The position numbers were made by a program, and so were the translations under genes. 64,000 nucleotides of DNA from Vicingus serpentipes (GTDB lineage: Bacteria; Bacteroidota; Bacteroidia; Flavobacteriales_E; Vicingaceae): the NCBI GenBank assembly GCA_024103385.1, contig JAGFIT010000079.1, forward strand, positions 1 through 64,000. The letters are read 5' to 3'. Position 1 is the first letter of the stretch. Every line of letters begins with the position of its first letter. The notes under the pieces were generated by a model. The model was not told where the DNA came from, made no database searches, and was given only the letters and a program-made list of their open reading frames with translations. Of the stretch, positions 35,373-45,352 are shown piece after piece.

Positions 35373-38093
35373 TTATTTAGTAACTAATGCATATTTAAAA
35401 ACACGCTCTATTATTTCATTATGTCGAGTAGCATGGGCTTTTGAAGACCCTGTTGCTGGAGCACCGCTTTCTGCTAGTGTAATGTGTTTTAGTTGAACAG
35501 TAGTAAAATGACGTAGCATATGAGTCCATGCTCCCATATTTTCAGGTTCTTCTTGAGACCAAATGTAATTTTTGGCATTTTTATATTTAGCAACAATTGC
35601 ATCTAATTGTTTTTGTGGAAATGGATACAATTGCTCAACTCTAATAATAGAGATATTTTCTGGTTCGCCTATTTCCTCTTGTTTTGCTAATAAATCATAA
35701 TAGAATTTACCTGTACAGAAAACAAGTGTATCGACAGATTTAACTTTTGCAGTAGCATCATCAATTACTTCTTGAAAACAGCCTTTAGCCATATCATCAA
35801 TATTAGAAACACACTTTGGCAAACGCAATAAACTTTTTGGGGTGAATACAACTAAAGGCTTTCTAAAATTACGATGCATTTGCCTTCTTAATAGGTGAAA
35901 ATAATTAGCAGGAGTTGTACAGTTGGCAACTTGAATATTGTTTTCTGCACATTGTTGTAAAAACCGCTCCATACGGCCACTAGAATGTTCTGCGCCTTGT
36001 CCTTCATAGCCATGAGGGAGTAACATTACCAATCCATTTTGTGTTTTCCATTTCTCTTCTGCGGCAGTTAAAAATTGATCAATTACGATTTGTGCTCCAT
36101 TAAAGAAATCTCCGAATTGAGCTTCCCAAATGGTTAACCCATGAGGGGTAGCCATACCATAGCCGTACTCAAACCCTAAAACACCATACTCAGAAAGTAG
36201 GGAGTTATAGATATGAAAATCTGCTTGATTTTTAGAAATGTTTTTCAACGGAACGTACTCTTCTTCAGAATCTTCCACTTTAACAACAGCATGTCGGTGC
36301 GAGAAAGTACCTCTTTCCACATCTTGCCCAGAAATTCGAATAGGGAACCCTTCTTCTAGCAAAGTTGCATAGGCTAATAATTCTCCAGTCGCCCAATCTA
36401 GTTTCTCTCCTTCATTTATCATATTTAATCGGTCATTAAATAATCGATTAATTTTTTTGATAAAAGTTTTTTCGCTAGGTAGAGTGGCTATTTTTTGCCC
36501 AATTTCAATTAATTTCTTCTTGTTATAGCCCGTTTCGGGAGACTGATCAAGTTCCCCTTCTTTGCAATAAGAATATTTTTCCCAAGTACGTTTTAAAAAA
36601 TGAGTAACAGATGCCTTTTCTATTTGCTTAGCATTATCCAAATGATTTTGTAAAGCATCATCAAAATTTTTCTCTACAACTTTAGCGTTTGCTTCAGTAA
36701 TTAATCCTTCAGTGATTAATTTTTCTAAATAGATATCTCTTGGATTTTTATGCTTGCTAATGGCCTTGTATAATAAAGGTTGGGTAAAACGAGGCTCATC
36801 ACCTTCATTGTGTCCGTACTTTCTATATCCTAGAATATCTATAAAAACATCTTTATGAAATTGTTGTCTGTATTCTATCGCAAAGTGTACCGCTTGAACT
36901 ACTGCTTCTGCATCATCTCCGTTTACATGTAAAACAGGAGAAAGAGTTACTTTACCAACATCTGTACAATAAGTACTTGATCGGCCATCTAAATAATTGG
37001 TTGTGAAGCCTATTTGGTTGTTTACAACAATATGAACCGTTCCGCCTGTTCTATAACCATCCAATTGAGCCATTTGAATTACTTCATAAACAATGCCTTG
37101 TCCAGAAATAGCAGCATCTCCATGAATTAAAATGGGAACAATTTTCTTTTCATCTTTTAGGTAAGTATCAATTTTTGATCGTGTAATTCCCTGAACAACG
37201 GGATCAACAGTCTCCAAATGAGAAGGATTAGGGGCTAAGGTCATGTGAATGTCATGTCCATTATCTGTTTTAACATCGCACGAATAACCTAAATGATATT
37301 TTACATCACCATCAAAAATATTGTCTTCGTACTCTTTTCCTTCAAATTCGCTAAATATTGCTTGGTAGGTTTTATTAAAAATGTTTGCCAATACATTTAA
37401 TCTGCCTCGATGAGCCATCCCAACAATAAACTCCTTAATTCCGATATCTGCTCCTCGCTCAACAAGGGCATCCAAAGCAGGGATCAAAGCCTCGTTTCCT
37501 TCTAGTGAAAATCGTTTTTGACCAACAAATTTTTTATGTAAAAATTGTTCAAAAACAACAGCTTGGTTTAATTTGTGGAGTATATGTTTTTTTTCTTCTG
37601 GATTAAATTGAGCTCTGTTTTTGAGCTCTATTTTATCTCTTATCCATTTAACTTCTTCAGGGTGTCGGATATAAGTATATTCAATACCTACAGATTGACA
37701 ATAAGTTTCTTCTAAGTGAGAAATAATATCTTTCAGTTTTGCAGGACCAATTCCCACTTCAATTCCAGCTTGAAAAACAGTTTCCAAATCGGGTTGTTCT
37801 AAACCATAATTTTCTATAGCAAGAGTTGGAGAATATTGCCTTCTTGTACGAACAGGATTAGTTTTGGTAAAAAGATGCCCTCGAGATCGGTATCCGTTAA
37901 TTAAATCAATGACTTTGAATTCCTTATCAAATCCTTCAGGTACATCTGTATCGTAGTTTTTACGTGCAAATTCAAATCCTTCGAAAAATTTTTTCCAACC
38001 TTCTCCTACCGATTCAGGGTTGTTTAGGTATTGCTGATAGTAGTCATCGATTACTTTTCCGTCAGCATTACTCAAATAGGAATGTTTATCCAT
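35373..38093 (-). CDS. odhA: 2-oxoglutarate dehydrogenase E1 component
   Basis: A 906-residue thiamine-diphosphate enzyme. The N-terminal helper segment ([25 protein letters not shown]) is typical of E1o. ThDP-binding and active-site blocks include [21 protein letters not shown] (in two parts), [58 protein letters not shown] and [20 protein letters not shown]. It decarboxylates 2-oxoglutarate and loads succinyl onto E2. It is divergent from the ferredoxin-dependent enzyme korAB, with a 125-base shared region. Confidence 0.97.
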   Translation of the reverse strand: MDKHSYLSNADGKVIDDYYQQYLNNPESVGEGWKKFFEGFEFARKNYDTDVPEGFDKEFKVIDLINGYRSRGHLFTKTNPVRTRRQYSPTLAIENYGLEQPDLETVFQAGIEVGIGPAKLKDIISHLEETYCQSVGIEYTYIRHPEEVKWIRDKIELKNRAQFNPEEKKHILHKLNQAVVFEQFLHKKFVGQKRFSLEGNEALIPALDALVERGADIGIKEFIVGMAHRGRLNVLANIFNKTYQAIFSEFEGKEYEDNIFDGDVKYHLGYSCDVKTDNGHDIHMTLAPNPSHLETVDPVVQGITRSKIDTYLKDEKKIVPILIHGDAAISGQGIVYEVIQMAQLDGYRTGGTVHIVVNNQIGFTTNYLDGRSSTYCTDVGKVTLSPVLHVNGDDAEAVVQAVHFAIEYRQQFHKDVFIDILGYRKYGHNEGDEPRFTQPLLYKAISKHKNPRDIYLEKLITEGLITEANAKVVEKNFDDALQNHLDNAKQIEKASVTHFLKRTWEKYSYCKEGELDQSPETGYNKKKLIEIGQKIATLPSEKTFIKKINRLFNDRLNMINEGEKLDWATGELLAYATLLEEGFPIRISGQDVERGTFSHRHAVVKVEDSEEEYVPLKNISKNQADFHIYNSLLSEYGVLGFEYGYGMATPHGLTIWEAQFGDFFNGAQIVIDQFLTAAEEKWKTQNGLVMLLPHGYEGQGAEHSSGRMERFLQQCAENNIQVANCTTPANYFHLLRRQMHRNFRKPLVVFTPKSLLRLPKCVSNIDDMAKGCFQEVIDDATAKVKSVDTLVFCTGKFYYDLLAKQEEIGEPENISIIRVEQLYPFPQKQLDAIVAKYKNAKNYIWSQEEPENMGAWTHMLRHFTTVQLKHITLAESGAPATGSSKAHATRHNEIIERVFKYALVTK

Positions 38094-38191
38094 GCCTTAG
38101 TTTTGATAATAAGTTACCACAAAGTAAATAAATATATGGGGATTTCATGATAATTTTAGACGATTATTTAATATACTAAGATTGGTTATCG

Positions 38192-38199
38192 TAAATTTG
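38192..38199 (+). promoter_or_regulatory. candidate -7 box for korAB
   Basis: TAAATTTG, an exact TAnnTTTG match, 19 bases before the korA ATG. No convincing -33 TTG lies at the right distance, so support is moderate. Confidence 0.35.
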
Positions 38200-38218
38200 T
38201 CGTTTAATATTAAAAATA

Positions 38219-40060
38219 ATGTCAAAAATAGTAGAAGAATTAAATGATGTTGTTATCAAGTTTGCTGGCGATTCGGGAGACGGGATGCAGCTTACAGGTA
38301 CCCAGTTTAGTAATACTGCTGCATTTATTGGTAATGATTTAGCTACTTTTCCTGACTTTCCTGCAGAAATTAGAGCTCCTCAAGGCACTGTTGCTGGGGT
38401 GAGTGGATTTAAAATTCAGATAGGAAATCAACAAATATATTCTCCTGGCGATGAAGCAGATGTATTGATTGCAATGAATCCTGCGGCCTTAAAAGCGAAC
38501 ATGGACTGGATTAAGGATAGAGGGACAATTATTATTGATAGCGATAGTTTTAAAGCGAAAGATTTTGAAAAAGCAGGCTATAATAATAATCCTTTAGAAG
38601 ATGGTTCTTTGCAGGGGTATAATTTAATAGAAGCTCCTATTACTAAATTAACCAAAGATAGTGTAGCAGAATTTGATATTGAAAACAAAAGCAGAACGCG
38701 TAGTAAAAATATGTTTGCTTTAGGAATTGTTTATTGGTTATTCAACAGACCTTTAGAAATTACTGAGAATTTTTTAGACAGCAAATTTAAGAAGCTTCCA
38801 GAATTGGCAAAAGCGAATAAGGCGGCTTTAAAAGCAGGTTATAACTTTGCATTAACGGTTGAGTTATTGCCCTCATCATATAAGGTGAAAGCCGCTCAAT
38901 TACCAAAAGGAAAATACAGAAGTATCACGGGAAATGAAGCAACTGCCTGGGGAATATTGGCCGCTGCAGAAAAATCAGACTTAAAATTATTTTTAGGCTC
39001 TTATCCAATCACTCCTGCCTCAGATATTTTACACGAATTGTCTAAACACAAAAGTTTTGAGGTAGTGACCCTGCAAGCGGAAGATGAAATAGCGGGAATT
39101 TGTTCTGCAATAGGGGCAAGCTTTGCAGGAAGTTTAGCATTAACAACTACGTCTGGCCCAGGCTTGGCCTTAAAGGGCGAAGCGATTGGGCTAGCAATGA
39201 TGACGGAATTGCCTTTGGTTATTATTGATGTTCAGCGAGGAGGGCCATCTACGGGCTTACCAACTAAAACAGAACAATCAGATTTGCTACAGGCAGTGTA
39301 TGGTAGAAATGGAGAAAGTCCTGTAATTGTTATAGCGGCAAGCACACCTTCCAATTGTTTTGATTTTGCGTATCAGGCAGCCAAGTTAGCGGTAGAACAT
39401 ATGACTCCTGTTATTTTATTAACAGATGGATTTATTGCTAATGGGGCAGAACCATGGAGAATAAAGAGGATGTCTGAGATGCCCAAAATAACTCCAGCAA
39501 TAGTAAAGGGAGAAAGAGGAGATTGGAATCCGTATACTAGAGATGAAAAAAAGCTAAATAGAACGTGGGCTGTCCCAGGAATTAAAGGCTATGAACACAG
39601 AATCGGAGGATTAGAAAAGCAGGATATTACGGGAAATGTTTCTTATGATCCCAATAACCATGAAGTGATGGTAAAAATTCGAGCTGAAAAAGTAGCTCGA
39701 GTGGCAAATTTTATCCCTGAATTAACAGTTGCAGGCGATGAAAAAGCAGACCTATTGGTTGTTGGCTGGGGAGGTACATACGGGGGATTGCATACGGCTA
39801 CAAGCGCGATGATTGAACAAGGACAATCAATAGCACATGCTCATTTTAATTATATCAATCCACTGCCTAAAAATACAGCAGCAATATTTGCTAAGTTTAA
39901 AAAAATAGTAGTTTGTGAATTGAATAATGGACAGTTTGTGAAATTATTAAGAAGTGAATTACCTCAGTTTGACTATTTACAATATAATAAAATTCAAGGA
40001 TTGCCTTTTTCTAAAGGACAATTGATAAATGAATTTGAAGGGTTATTAAACGGAAAATAG
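38219..40060 (+). CDS. korA: 2-oxoacid:ferredoxin oxidoreductase, fused gamma-alpha subunit
   Basis: A 613-residue protein. The N-terminal ~190 residues are the gamma domain (VVIKFAGDSGDGMQLTGTQF, FPAEIRAPQGTVAGVSGF); residues ~215-600 are the alpha domain (GNEATAWGILAAAEKSDL, LGSYPITPASDILHEL, LQAEDEIAGICSAIGASFAG, VDVQRGGPSTGLPTKTEQ-like IDVQRGGPSTGLPTKTEQSD). With KorB it makes an acyl-CoA from a 2-oxo acid, reducing ferredoxin. The gamma-alpha fusion and KorB partner point to 2-oxoglutarate as substrate in this group. KorB starts 1 base after its stop. Confidence 0.93.
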   Translation: MSKIVEELNDVVIKFAGDSGDGMQLTGTQFSNTAAFIGNDLATFPDFPAEIRAPQGTVAGVSGFKIQIGNQQIYSPGDEADVLIAMNPAALKANMDWIKDRGTIIIDSDSFKAKDFEKAGYNNNPLEDGSLQGYNLIEAPITKLTKDSVAEFDIENKSRTRSKNMFALGIVYWLFNRPLEITENFLDSKFKKLPELAKANKAALKAGYNFALTVELLPSSYKVKAAQLPKGKYRSITGNEATAWGILAAAEKSDLKLFLGSYPITPASDILHELSKHKSFEVVTLQAEDEIAGICSAIGASFAGSLALTTTSGPGLALKGEAIGLAMMTELPLVIIDVQRGGPSTGLPTKTEQSDLLQAVYGRNGESPVIVIAASTPSNCFDFAYQAAKLAVEHMTPVILLTDGFIANGAEPWRIKRMSEMPKITPAIVKGERGDWNPYTRDEKKLNRTWAVPGIKGYEHRIGGLEKQDITGNVSYDPNNHEVMVKIRAEKVARVANFIPELTVAGDEKADLLVVGWGGTYGGLHTATSAMIEQGQSIAHAHFNYINPLPKNTAAIFAKFKKIVVCELNNGQFVKLLRSELPQFDYLQYNKIQGLPFSKGQLINEFEGLLNGK

Positions 40061-40061
40061 A

Positions 40062-41084
40062 ATGGAACATTTAGTGAAAGAAGAATTAACAGCCAAAGAT
40101 TTTGAAACAGATCAGGACGTTAGATGGTGTCCAGGATGTGGGGATTATGCTATTTTAAAAGCGGTTCAAAAAACGTTACCTGAAATAGGGAAAGAAAAAG
40201 AAGACATTGTTTTTATTTCCGGAATAGGATGTTCCTCCCGTTTTCCCTATTACATGAATACTTATGGATTTCACACCATACACGGAAGAGCACCAGCAAT
40301 AGCTACGGGAGTGAAGTTGGCTAATCCAAACTTGAGTGTTTGGCAAGTTACAGGAGATGGAGATGCCTTAGCTATTGGAGGAAATCACTTTATTCATGCC
40401 TTGAGGAGGAATATTGACATCAATATTTTGTTGTTTAATAATGAAATTTATGGGTTAACAAAAGGGCAGTTTTCCCCTACATCTCAAACAGGAATAAAAA
40501 CAAAATCATCACCGCAAGGAACAGTGGATAGAAGTTTTAATCCTGGAAATTTGGCATTAGGTGCCCAAGCTAACTTTTTTGCAAGAGTGATAGACATTGA
40601 ACCTAAAAAGATGGTAGATGTGATGATAGCAGCAGAAAAACACAAAGGGACATCTTTGATAGAGATTTTACAGAACTGTATTATTTTTAACGATAAAGTT
40701 TTTGCTGGCGTTACTGCTAAAGATGTGAAGTTAGACAGACAATTGTGGTTGGAACATGGCAAACCAATGATTTTTGGAGCAGAAGAAAATAAGGGGTTGG
40801 TGTTGAATGGGCTAAAATTAGAGATAGTAACAATAGGTGAAAATGGGGTTACTGAAGCAGATATATTAGTGCATGATGCTTATGAACAAGACAAGACCTT
40901 ACATAATTTATTAATTACGATGTCAGCTCCAGAGTTTCCTGTAGCTTTTGGTGTAATTAGAAGTGTAGAAGACAATTCTTTTGACGAAAATATTTGGAAC
41001 CAAATCAAAGAAGAAAAAGCTAACGCTAAATATAGTTCTGTTGATGAGTTAATGAATAGCGGAGTAACTTGGGAGATTGAGTAG
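40062..41084 (+). CDS. korB: 2-oxoacid:ferredoxin oxidoreductase beta subunit
   Basis: A 340-residue protein. Cluster-ligand cysteines: C23 and C26 (RWCPGCGDY), a third in GIGCSSR and a fourth candidate in LQNCIIFND (~residue 206). The ThDP motif is GDGDALAIGGNHFIHALRRN (~105-124) with INILLFNNEIYGLTKGQ. The structure needs KorA for activity, and the two genes are 1 base apart. The presence of a ferredoxin-type enzyme suggests that the cell has a use for low-potential electrons, or can run the step reductively. Confidence 0.94.
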   Translation: MEHLVKEELTAKDFETDQDVRWCPGCGDYAILKAVQKTLPEIGKEKEDIVFISGIGCSSRFPYYMNTYGFHTIHGRAPAIATGVKLANPNLSVWQVTGDGDALAIGGNHFIHALRRNIDINILLFNNEIYGLTKGQFSPTSQTGIKTKSSPQGTVDRSFNPGNLALGAQANFFARVIDIEPKKMVDVMIAAEKHKGTSLIEILQNCIIFNDKVFAGVTAKDVKLDRQLWLEHGKPMIFGAEENKGLVLNGLKLEIVTIGENGVTEADILVHDAYEQDKTLHNLLITMSAPEFPVAFGVIRSVEDNSFDENIWNQIKEEKANAKYSSVDELMNSGVTWEIE

Positions 41085-41104
41085 TTTAAAACAATCTTTT
41101 TCCA

Positions 41105-41133
41105 TTCCTGAAGAAGCGAAGCGGATATCAGGA
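41105..41133 (+). repeat. dispersed palindromic repeat, TTCCTGA-N16-TCAGGA (copy 2)
   Basis: Starts 20 bases after the korB stop. The interior AGAAGCGAAGCGGATA matches the pattern seen in the copies at 1729 and 56301. The following convergent gene truB ends at 41145. Confidence 0.6.
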
Positions 41134-41144
41134 GAATCTAGGCG

Positions 41145-41903
41145 TTAATCAAACAAGCTGTTTATCTCATTCATTGCAATAGCATCTTCTATTTTAAAGC
41201 TACCTATTTTTGTTCTTCTAAGTTGAGAGAGGTGCCCTCCCGAATTCAATTTTTCACCAAAATCTCGAGCAATAGAACGAATGTAAGTTCCTTTACTGCA
41301 AACTATTCTAAACTTTACATGCACTCCTTTCTCATAAGGGTACTCCCTATTAATTTTAACATTATCTGTATCAAGAAGTATAAACTTAGGGACATCACAT
41401 AATTCCACATCAAATGCTTTTATGTTAATGCTATTTGATTTGATAACCACTTCTTCTCCTTCACGAGCATATTCATAAGCTCTTTTACCATCAATTTTTT
41501 TAGCAGAATGGATAGGTGCAATTTGTTCTTGTTCTCCGATAAAAGTAGCAGCAATTTCCTTAACGAGTGTTTCGGTAATATGAGCAGTAGGAAACTCTTC
41601 GTCAATGGCTTTTTCTAAGTCATAAGTGGGAGTGGTAGCACCTAAGGTAATGATGCCTGTATATTCTTTTTCTTGCGCTTGAAGTTCCTCAATTTTTTTA
41701 GTGAACTTACCAGTGCAAAGAATTAATAGTCCGGTAGCTAATGGGTCTAATGTGCCAGCATGACCTACTTTAATCTTTTTTACGTCAATTTCATTTTTAA
41801 TGAGCCATCGTACTTTGTTTACAACATCAAAAGAAGTCCACGTTAATGGCTTATCAATTAATATAATTTGTCCAGCAAGAAATTTTTCTCTGAGGGATTC
41901 CAA
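41145..41903 (-). CDS. truB: tRNA pseudouridine(55) synthase
   Basis: A protein of ~252 residues. GQIILIDKPLTWTSFDVVNKVRW opens the conserved part and KVGHAGTLDPLATGLLIL contains the catalytic Asp. It makes pseudouridine 55 in the T-loop of tRNAs. Both possible starts are TTG: one at 41930, which overlaps uppP by 26 bases, and one at 41903, just after the uppP stop. The latter gives MESLREKFLAGQ, which matches the short N-terminal extension usual in this phylum, so I chose it. Last gene of the ftsX-DUF3098-uppP-truB cluster. Confidence 0.93.
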   Translation of the reverse strand: MESLREKFLAGQIILIDKPLTWTSFDVVNKVRWLIKNEIDVKKIKVGHAGTLDPLATGLLILCTGKFTKKIEELQAQEKEYTGIITLGATTPTYDLEKAIDEEFPTAHITETLVKEIAATFIGEQEQIAPIHSAKKIDGKRAYEYAREGEEVVIKSNSINIKAFDVELCDVPKFILLDTDNVKINREYPYEKGVHVKFRIVCSKGTYIRSIARDFGEKLNSGGHLSQLRRTKIGSFKIEDAIAMNEINSLFD

Positions 41904-41904
41904 T

Positions 41905-42696
41905 TTAAATGAAGGTATAGGTGATAGCAATAATTCCTAGAATAAAACAATAAAAGGCAAAGTATTTCAACTGACTTTTTTTAACCAATTGAATCATCCA
42001 GCGGCAAGCAAATATACCCGTAATAAAAGCCGCAATGAACCCAACAATATAAATTATAGTATCTCCTTGTATATTTTCAAAAGCACCATCTAAAACATCT
42101 TTAGCCATTTTTCCCATAATTAAAGGAACAACCATGAGAAATGAAAAACGGGCTGCTTTTTCTCTATCAATACCTAATAAAACAGAGGTGGAGATGGTTG
42201 CTCCAGACCTTGATATTCCTGGTAAAATAGCTATTGCTTGAGATATGCCAATAATAATTGCAGGAACAATCCCCACTTTTTTATCCGTGTTTTTAGCTTT
42301 ATCTGCAAACAAGAGTAATATAGCAGTTACAATTAGCATGCTCCCCACTAGAAGAACTTGTCCTCCAAAAAATTGTTCGATTTCGTCATTAAATAAAAGA
42401 CCCACAGCACCAGCAGGTATCATGGACAATACAATATTTAAAGAAAATTGGAATTCATCGTTGTTTTTAAATTGAAAGAGACCTTTAAATAAATCAAGAA
42501 TATCTTTTCTAAAAACAACAACAGTGCTTAATGCTGTTGCACCATGTAGAACAACGGTCATTAATAAACTTTCTTCAGGAAGGGAAGTATCTCCTAAAAT
42601 TACTTTGGCTAATTCTAGGTGCCCACTGCTACTTACAGGTAAAAATTCGGTAAGCCCTTGAATAATGGCTAAAATAATAGCGTCAAAAATGGTCAT
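41905..42696 (-). CDS. uppP: undecaprenyl-diphosphatase
   Basis: A 263-residue integral membrane protein (BacA/UppP family, about eight segments). The catalytic blocks are IQGLTEFLPVSSSGHLELA (~13-31) and LPGISRSGATISTSVLLG (~160-177), with the conserved Glu, Ser, His and Arg residues. It recycles undecaprenyl diphosphate to the monophosphate carrier for peptidoglycan and other envelope polymers. A REP-like repeat lies directly upstream (42712-42793), and truB is adjacent downstream. Confidence 0.96.
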   Translation of the reverse strand: MTIFDAIILAIIQGLTEFLPVSSSGHLELAKVILGDTSLPEESLLMTVVLHGATALSTVVVFRKDILDLFKGLFQFKNNDEFQFSLNIVLSMIPAGAVGLLFNDEIEQFFGGQVLLVGSMLIVTAILLLFADKAKNTDKKVGIVPAIIIGISQAIAILPGISRSGATISTSVLLGIDREKAARFSFLMVVPLIMGKMAKDVLDGAFENIQGDTIIYIVGFIAAFITGIFACRWMIQLVKKSQLKYFAFYCFILGIIAITYTFI

Positions 42697-42711
42697 AGAG
42701 CGTTGGTTTTA

Positions 42712-42793
42712 CGTCATTGCGAGGCACGAAGTAATCTCATCACTAAAACTAAAGATTACTTCCCTTTTCTGTGTTGCGTTCGCAATGATGGTT
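42712..42793. repeat. REP-like palindromic element between DUF3098 and uppP genes
   Basis: Left arm CGTCATTGCGAGGCACGAAG.. AATCT, right arm AGATTACTTC .. TTCGCAATGATGG; the arms are near complementary with a short centre. It belongs to a common intergenic repeat type of this phylum and would fold strongly in the ftsX operon transcript ahead of uppP. Confidence 0.65.
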
Positions 42794-42795
42794 TA

Positions 42796-43029
42796 TTAAT
42801 CTGCTTTTTTCATTATTCCCCAACCTACAACAGCTAATCCAATTAAGATGATTATTGGAGCAACATATATTCTGGTTACAGAGAACAACTCTTCACTAAA
42901 TTCTGCAGGATCTTCAGACCCTCCCCCAGAAATTAATACGTATCCGATTACCGCTAAGATGGTTCCGGCAATCAGAAGAATGTAGTTTTGTTTTCCAAAA
43001 GCAAAATCTTTATTTATTTCTTCACTCAT
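42796..43029 (-). CDS. DUF3098 small membrane protein
   Basis: A 77-residue protein with two hydrophobic segments (~17-33 YILLIAGTILAVIGYVLISGG, read in parts, and ~52-72 IYVAPIIILIGLAVVGWGIM) and the short linker SEDPAEFSEELFSVTR that is characteristic of DUF3098. It starts 11 bases after the ftsX stop. The order ftsX-DUF3098-uppP-truB is widely kept in Bacteroidota, suggesting a division or envelope role, but no function is established. Confidence 0.85.
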   Translation of the reverse strand: MSEEINKDFAFGKQNYILLIAGTILAVIGYVLISGGGSEDPAEFSEELFSVTRIYVAPIIILIGLAVVGWGIMKKAD

Positions 43030-43040
43030 AATGGTATAAT

Positions 43041-43916
43041 TTAATAAAGGTCTCCAGACTCTATGCGTAAATATTTTCGAACAGCTAAATTAGTGGAAAT
43101 CCAGGAGATAACAATTCCCAAGATGATGATAATCAAAAATAGAGCCCCATATAATTCAATGTTTTCAAAATCTATTAATTCAGGTAGTTGTTGTTGTAGG
43201 TAGTACAAAAAGGTAATGATTAATCCAATAGCAATAAATCCGGCAACAATTCCATTACCAATTCCTCTAACAACAAAAGGTTTTCGAATGAACGAATGAC
43301 GAGCTCCAACTAATTGCATCGTTTTAATTAAAAAACGTTTGGAGTAGATGGAGAGGCGGATGGTATTATTAATAAGCCCCATCGCAATTAAGAGTAATAA
43401 ACCACTAAACCCGAGTAAATAATAACTTATTTTTTTCATGTTTTGGTTAACCGCATCCACTAAATCGGGTTGGTAAAAAACCTCTTTAATTTTACTGTTT
43501 TCAAGCAATGAAGCTTTAATAATAGCCAAACTATCAGGGTTGGCATAAGCTGCGTTCAATTTAATATCGATAGAAGGCAGTAAAGGGTTTTCTCCAATAA
43601 ATTGCACAAAATCTTCTCCTAATGTTTCTTGAAACTCTTTAGCAGCTTTATCAGGGTCAATAAACTCTGTTGATTTCACAAATGTTTCAGCATCCAATGA
43701 TTTTTTAATTTGAGCTATATCTACCTCTTTAATTCCTTGTTTTAAGATAATAGAAAACCCGATGTTTTCTTTTACGTGGGTAGAAATTTGTTGTGCATTC
43801 AGGATGATTAAGCCCAACATTCCTAACATAAATAGCACTAAAGAAATACTAATGATGGTAGTAAGGTAGGAAGATTTTAGCCTTCTTCGTGCATGTTTGT
43901 TTTCTGTTTCAGACAT
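43041..43916 (-). CDS. ftsX: cell division permease-like protein FtsX
   Basis: A 291-residue protein with the FtsX layout: cytoplasmic N-terminus, first membrane segment (~18-42 LTTIISISLVLFMLGMLGLI), an extracytoplasmic domain (~45-165, with VKENIGFSIILKQGI), and three more segments in the FtsX-like permease part (YYLLGFSGLLLLIAMGLINNTIRLSIYSKRFLIKTMQLVGA, in parts). With FtsE it would control peptidoglycan hydrolases during division; ftsE is not in this window. First gene of its operon. Confidence 0.93.
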   Translation of the reverse strand: MSETENKHARRRLKSSYLTTIISISLVLFMLGMLGLIILNAQQISTHVKENIGFSIILKQGIKEVDIAQIKKSLDAETFVKSTEFIDPDKAAKEFQETLGEDFVQFIGENPLLPSIDIKLNAAYANPDSLAIIKASLLENSKIKEVFYQPDLVDAVNQNMKKISYYLLGFSGLLLLIAMGLINNTIRLSIYSKRFLIKTMQLVGARHSFIRKPFVVRGIGNGIVAGFIAIGLIITFLYYLQQQLPELIDFENIELYGALFLIIIILGIVISWISTNLAVRKYLRIESGDLY

Positions 43917-44047
43917 CGTCTAAATTTAATTGACTGCAAGGTATTATTAAACTGCTTGACTAACAAGCTAATTCTTCAAAAATACTCCTAAATATTGTTA
44001 ATTTAGTAGCTCCAATCAAGACTTATTAACGAAGCAATATCAATAAA

Positions 44048-45133
44048 ATGAACAGTTCAGAAATTCGTAAAAATTGTAAAAAGTATTTGCCAGGTCAATA
44101 CTCACAATCACCACAACAATATTTTCAAGAAATGGCAAAGTATGTAGATGCTGGTGTTGCAACAGATATCTACGGGCAAGGAAAATTCTTGAATGATTTT
44201 GAGGTTGAGGTAGCTCAAACTTTAGGAAAAGAAGCGGCTGTTTTTATGCCTAGTGGTGTAATGGCTCAACAAATTGCATTACGAATTTGGTCAGATCAAA
44301 CAGGAATTAAAAATATAGCTTATCATCCAACAAGCCATTTAGAAAGAGAAGAGTTTAAGGCGCATCAAGTACTTCATGGTTTAAATGGAATTACTGTGGG
44401 CAACCAACATCAATTAATTACACCAGTTGATTTAGAAACAATTGCAGAACCGATAGCCGCATTATTGTTGGAGTTGCCACAACGTAGAATAGGAGGATTA
44501 TTACCAGAATGGAAGGATTTATTAGCAATCAGAGAATGGGTTGATGAGCAGAGTGCTTTTATGCATTTGGATGGAGCTCGTTTGTGGGAAAGTCAACCAT
44601 ACTACAGCAAACCGTACAGTGAAATTTGTGATTTATTTGACTCCGTTTACATCTCTTTTTACAAAGGATTAGGAGGTATGTCTGGAGCAATGTTGGTTGG
44701 TGATGAGTCTTTTATTGAGGAAGCTAAAATTTGGCAACGCAGACATGGAGGCAATTTATATCAACAATTTCCTTTTGTGGTTTATGCGAAATATGTTTTT
44801 GAACACAGACTACCTAAAATGAAAGCTTACTATGAAAAAGCGAAGGACTTAGCTAGAGTTTTAGATGAGTTTGAAGGTATTACTTTAAAACCCAATCAGC
44901 CACAAATAAACATGTTCCACATTTTTCTGAATGGCGATTTAGATCAATTGCTTGCAGCAAGAAACAGAGTAGCTAAAGAGAAAGGATTGTGGTTGATCAA
45001 TGCACTGGTTCCAACTCAGTTGCCAGGGTGTTATAATTCTGAAATTGCTATTGGAGATGCGGGATTAGATTTAACCACTGATGAATTGAGGGAAGCATTT
45101 GAGTTATTTTTTCAGTATTTACACACCCCTTAA
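44048..45133 (+). CDS. threonine aldolase family (beta-eliminating lyase) PLP enzyme
   Basis: A 361-residue fold-type I PLP protein. VATDIYGQGKFLNDFEVEVAQTLGKEAAVF opens the domain, FMHLDGARLWES supplies the Asp that pairs with the PLP ring nitrogen, and SVYISFYKGLGGMSGAMLVG holds the Schiff-base Lys (SFYKGLG). These blocks match low-specificity L-threonine aldolases, which cleave threonine to glycine and acetaldehyde. The N-terminus is slightly longer than usual. Related beta-eliminating lyases cannot be excluded. It is divergent from ftsX, and its 3' side runs straight into palindromic repeats. Confidence 0.82.
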   Translation: MNSSEIRKNCKKYLPGQYSQSPQQYFQEMAKYVDAGVATDIYGQGKFLNDFEVEVAQTLGKEAAVFMPSGVMAQQIALRIWSDQTGIKNIAYHPTSHLEREEFKAHQVLHGLNGITVGNQHQLITPVDLETIAEPIAALLLELPQRRIGGLLPEWKDLLAIREWVDEQSAFMHLDGARLWESQPYYSKPYSEICDLFDSVYISFYKGLGGMSGAMLVGDESFIEEAKIWQRRHGGNLYQQFPFVVYAKYVFEHRLPKMKAYYEKAKDLARVLDEFEGITLKPNQPQINMFHIFLNGDLDQLLAARNRVAKEKGLWLINALVPTQLPGCYNSEIAIGDAGLDLTTDELREAFELFFQYLHTP

Positions 45134-45213
45134 TCCCCTCTTTTTAGAGGGGAAATTCTCTCCTAAAAAGAGCCTGTGCCGTACTTGATACGGTAAGGGG
45201 GAGGGAGGTATAG
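45125..45213. repeat. composite palindromic repeat, one element nested in another
   Basis: The outer unit begins CACCCCTTAA and has the hairpin TCCCCTCT-TTT-AGAGGGGA; its tail CCTAAAAAGAG appears to continue at GGGGAGGGAGG. Between these lies a separate inverted repeat CCGTA-CTTGA-TACGG (45179-45193). The outer unit shares its CCCCTWAA prefix and 8+3+8 hairpin layout with the four repeats in and around leuS. Confidence 0.6.
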
Positions 45214-45289
45214 TAATGTAGAATAAATATCTGGGAGCATGTGTTTAGTGTTTTAAACAAATAAACTTTCTTCTTTTTAACTCATTAAC

Positions 45290-45344
45290 TATTATTAATT
45301 TCGCTCTTTTATGTCTCCTTGAGGGGACTTTAGAGGTGTTTAAA
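45290..45344 (-). repeat. left inverted repeat flanking leuS
   Basis: TATTATTAAT, CTCTTTTATGTCTCCTTGAG and GGACTTTAGAGGTGTTTAAA. The reverse complement, with only a few differences, lies at 49027-49083 on the other side of leuS. Its core is the palindrome GTCTCCTTGAGGGGAC. It ends 8 bases before the leuS ATG. Confidence 0.7.
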
Positions 45345-45352
45345 TTTTAAAG

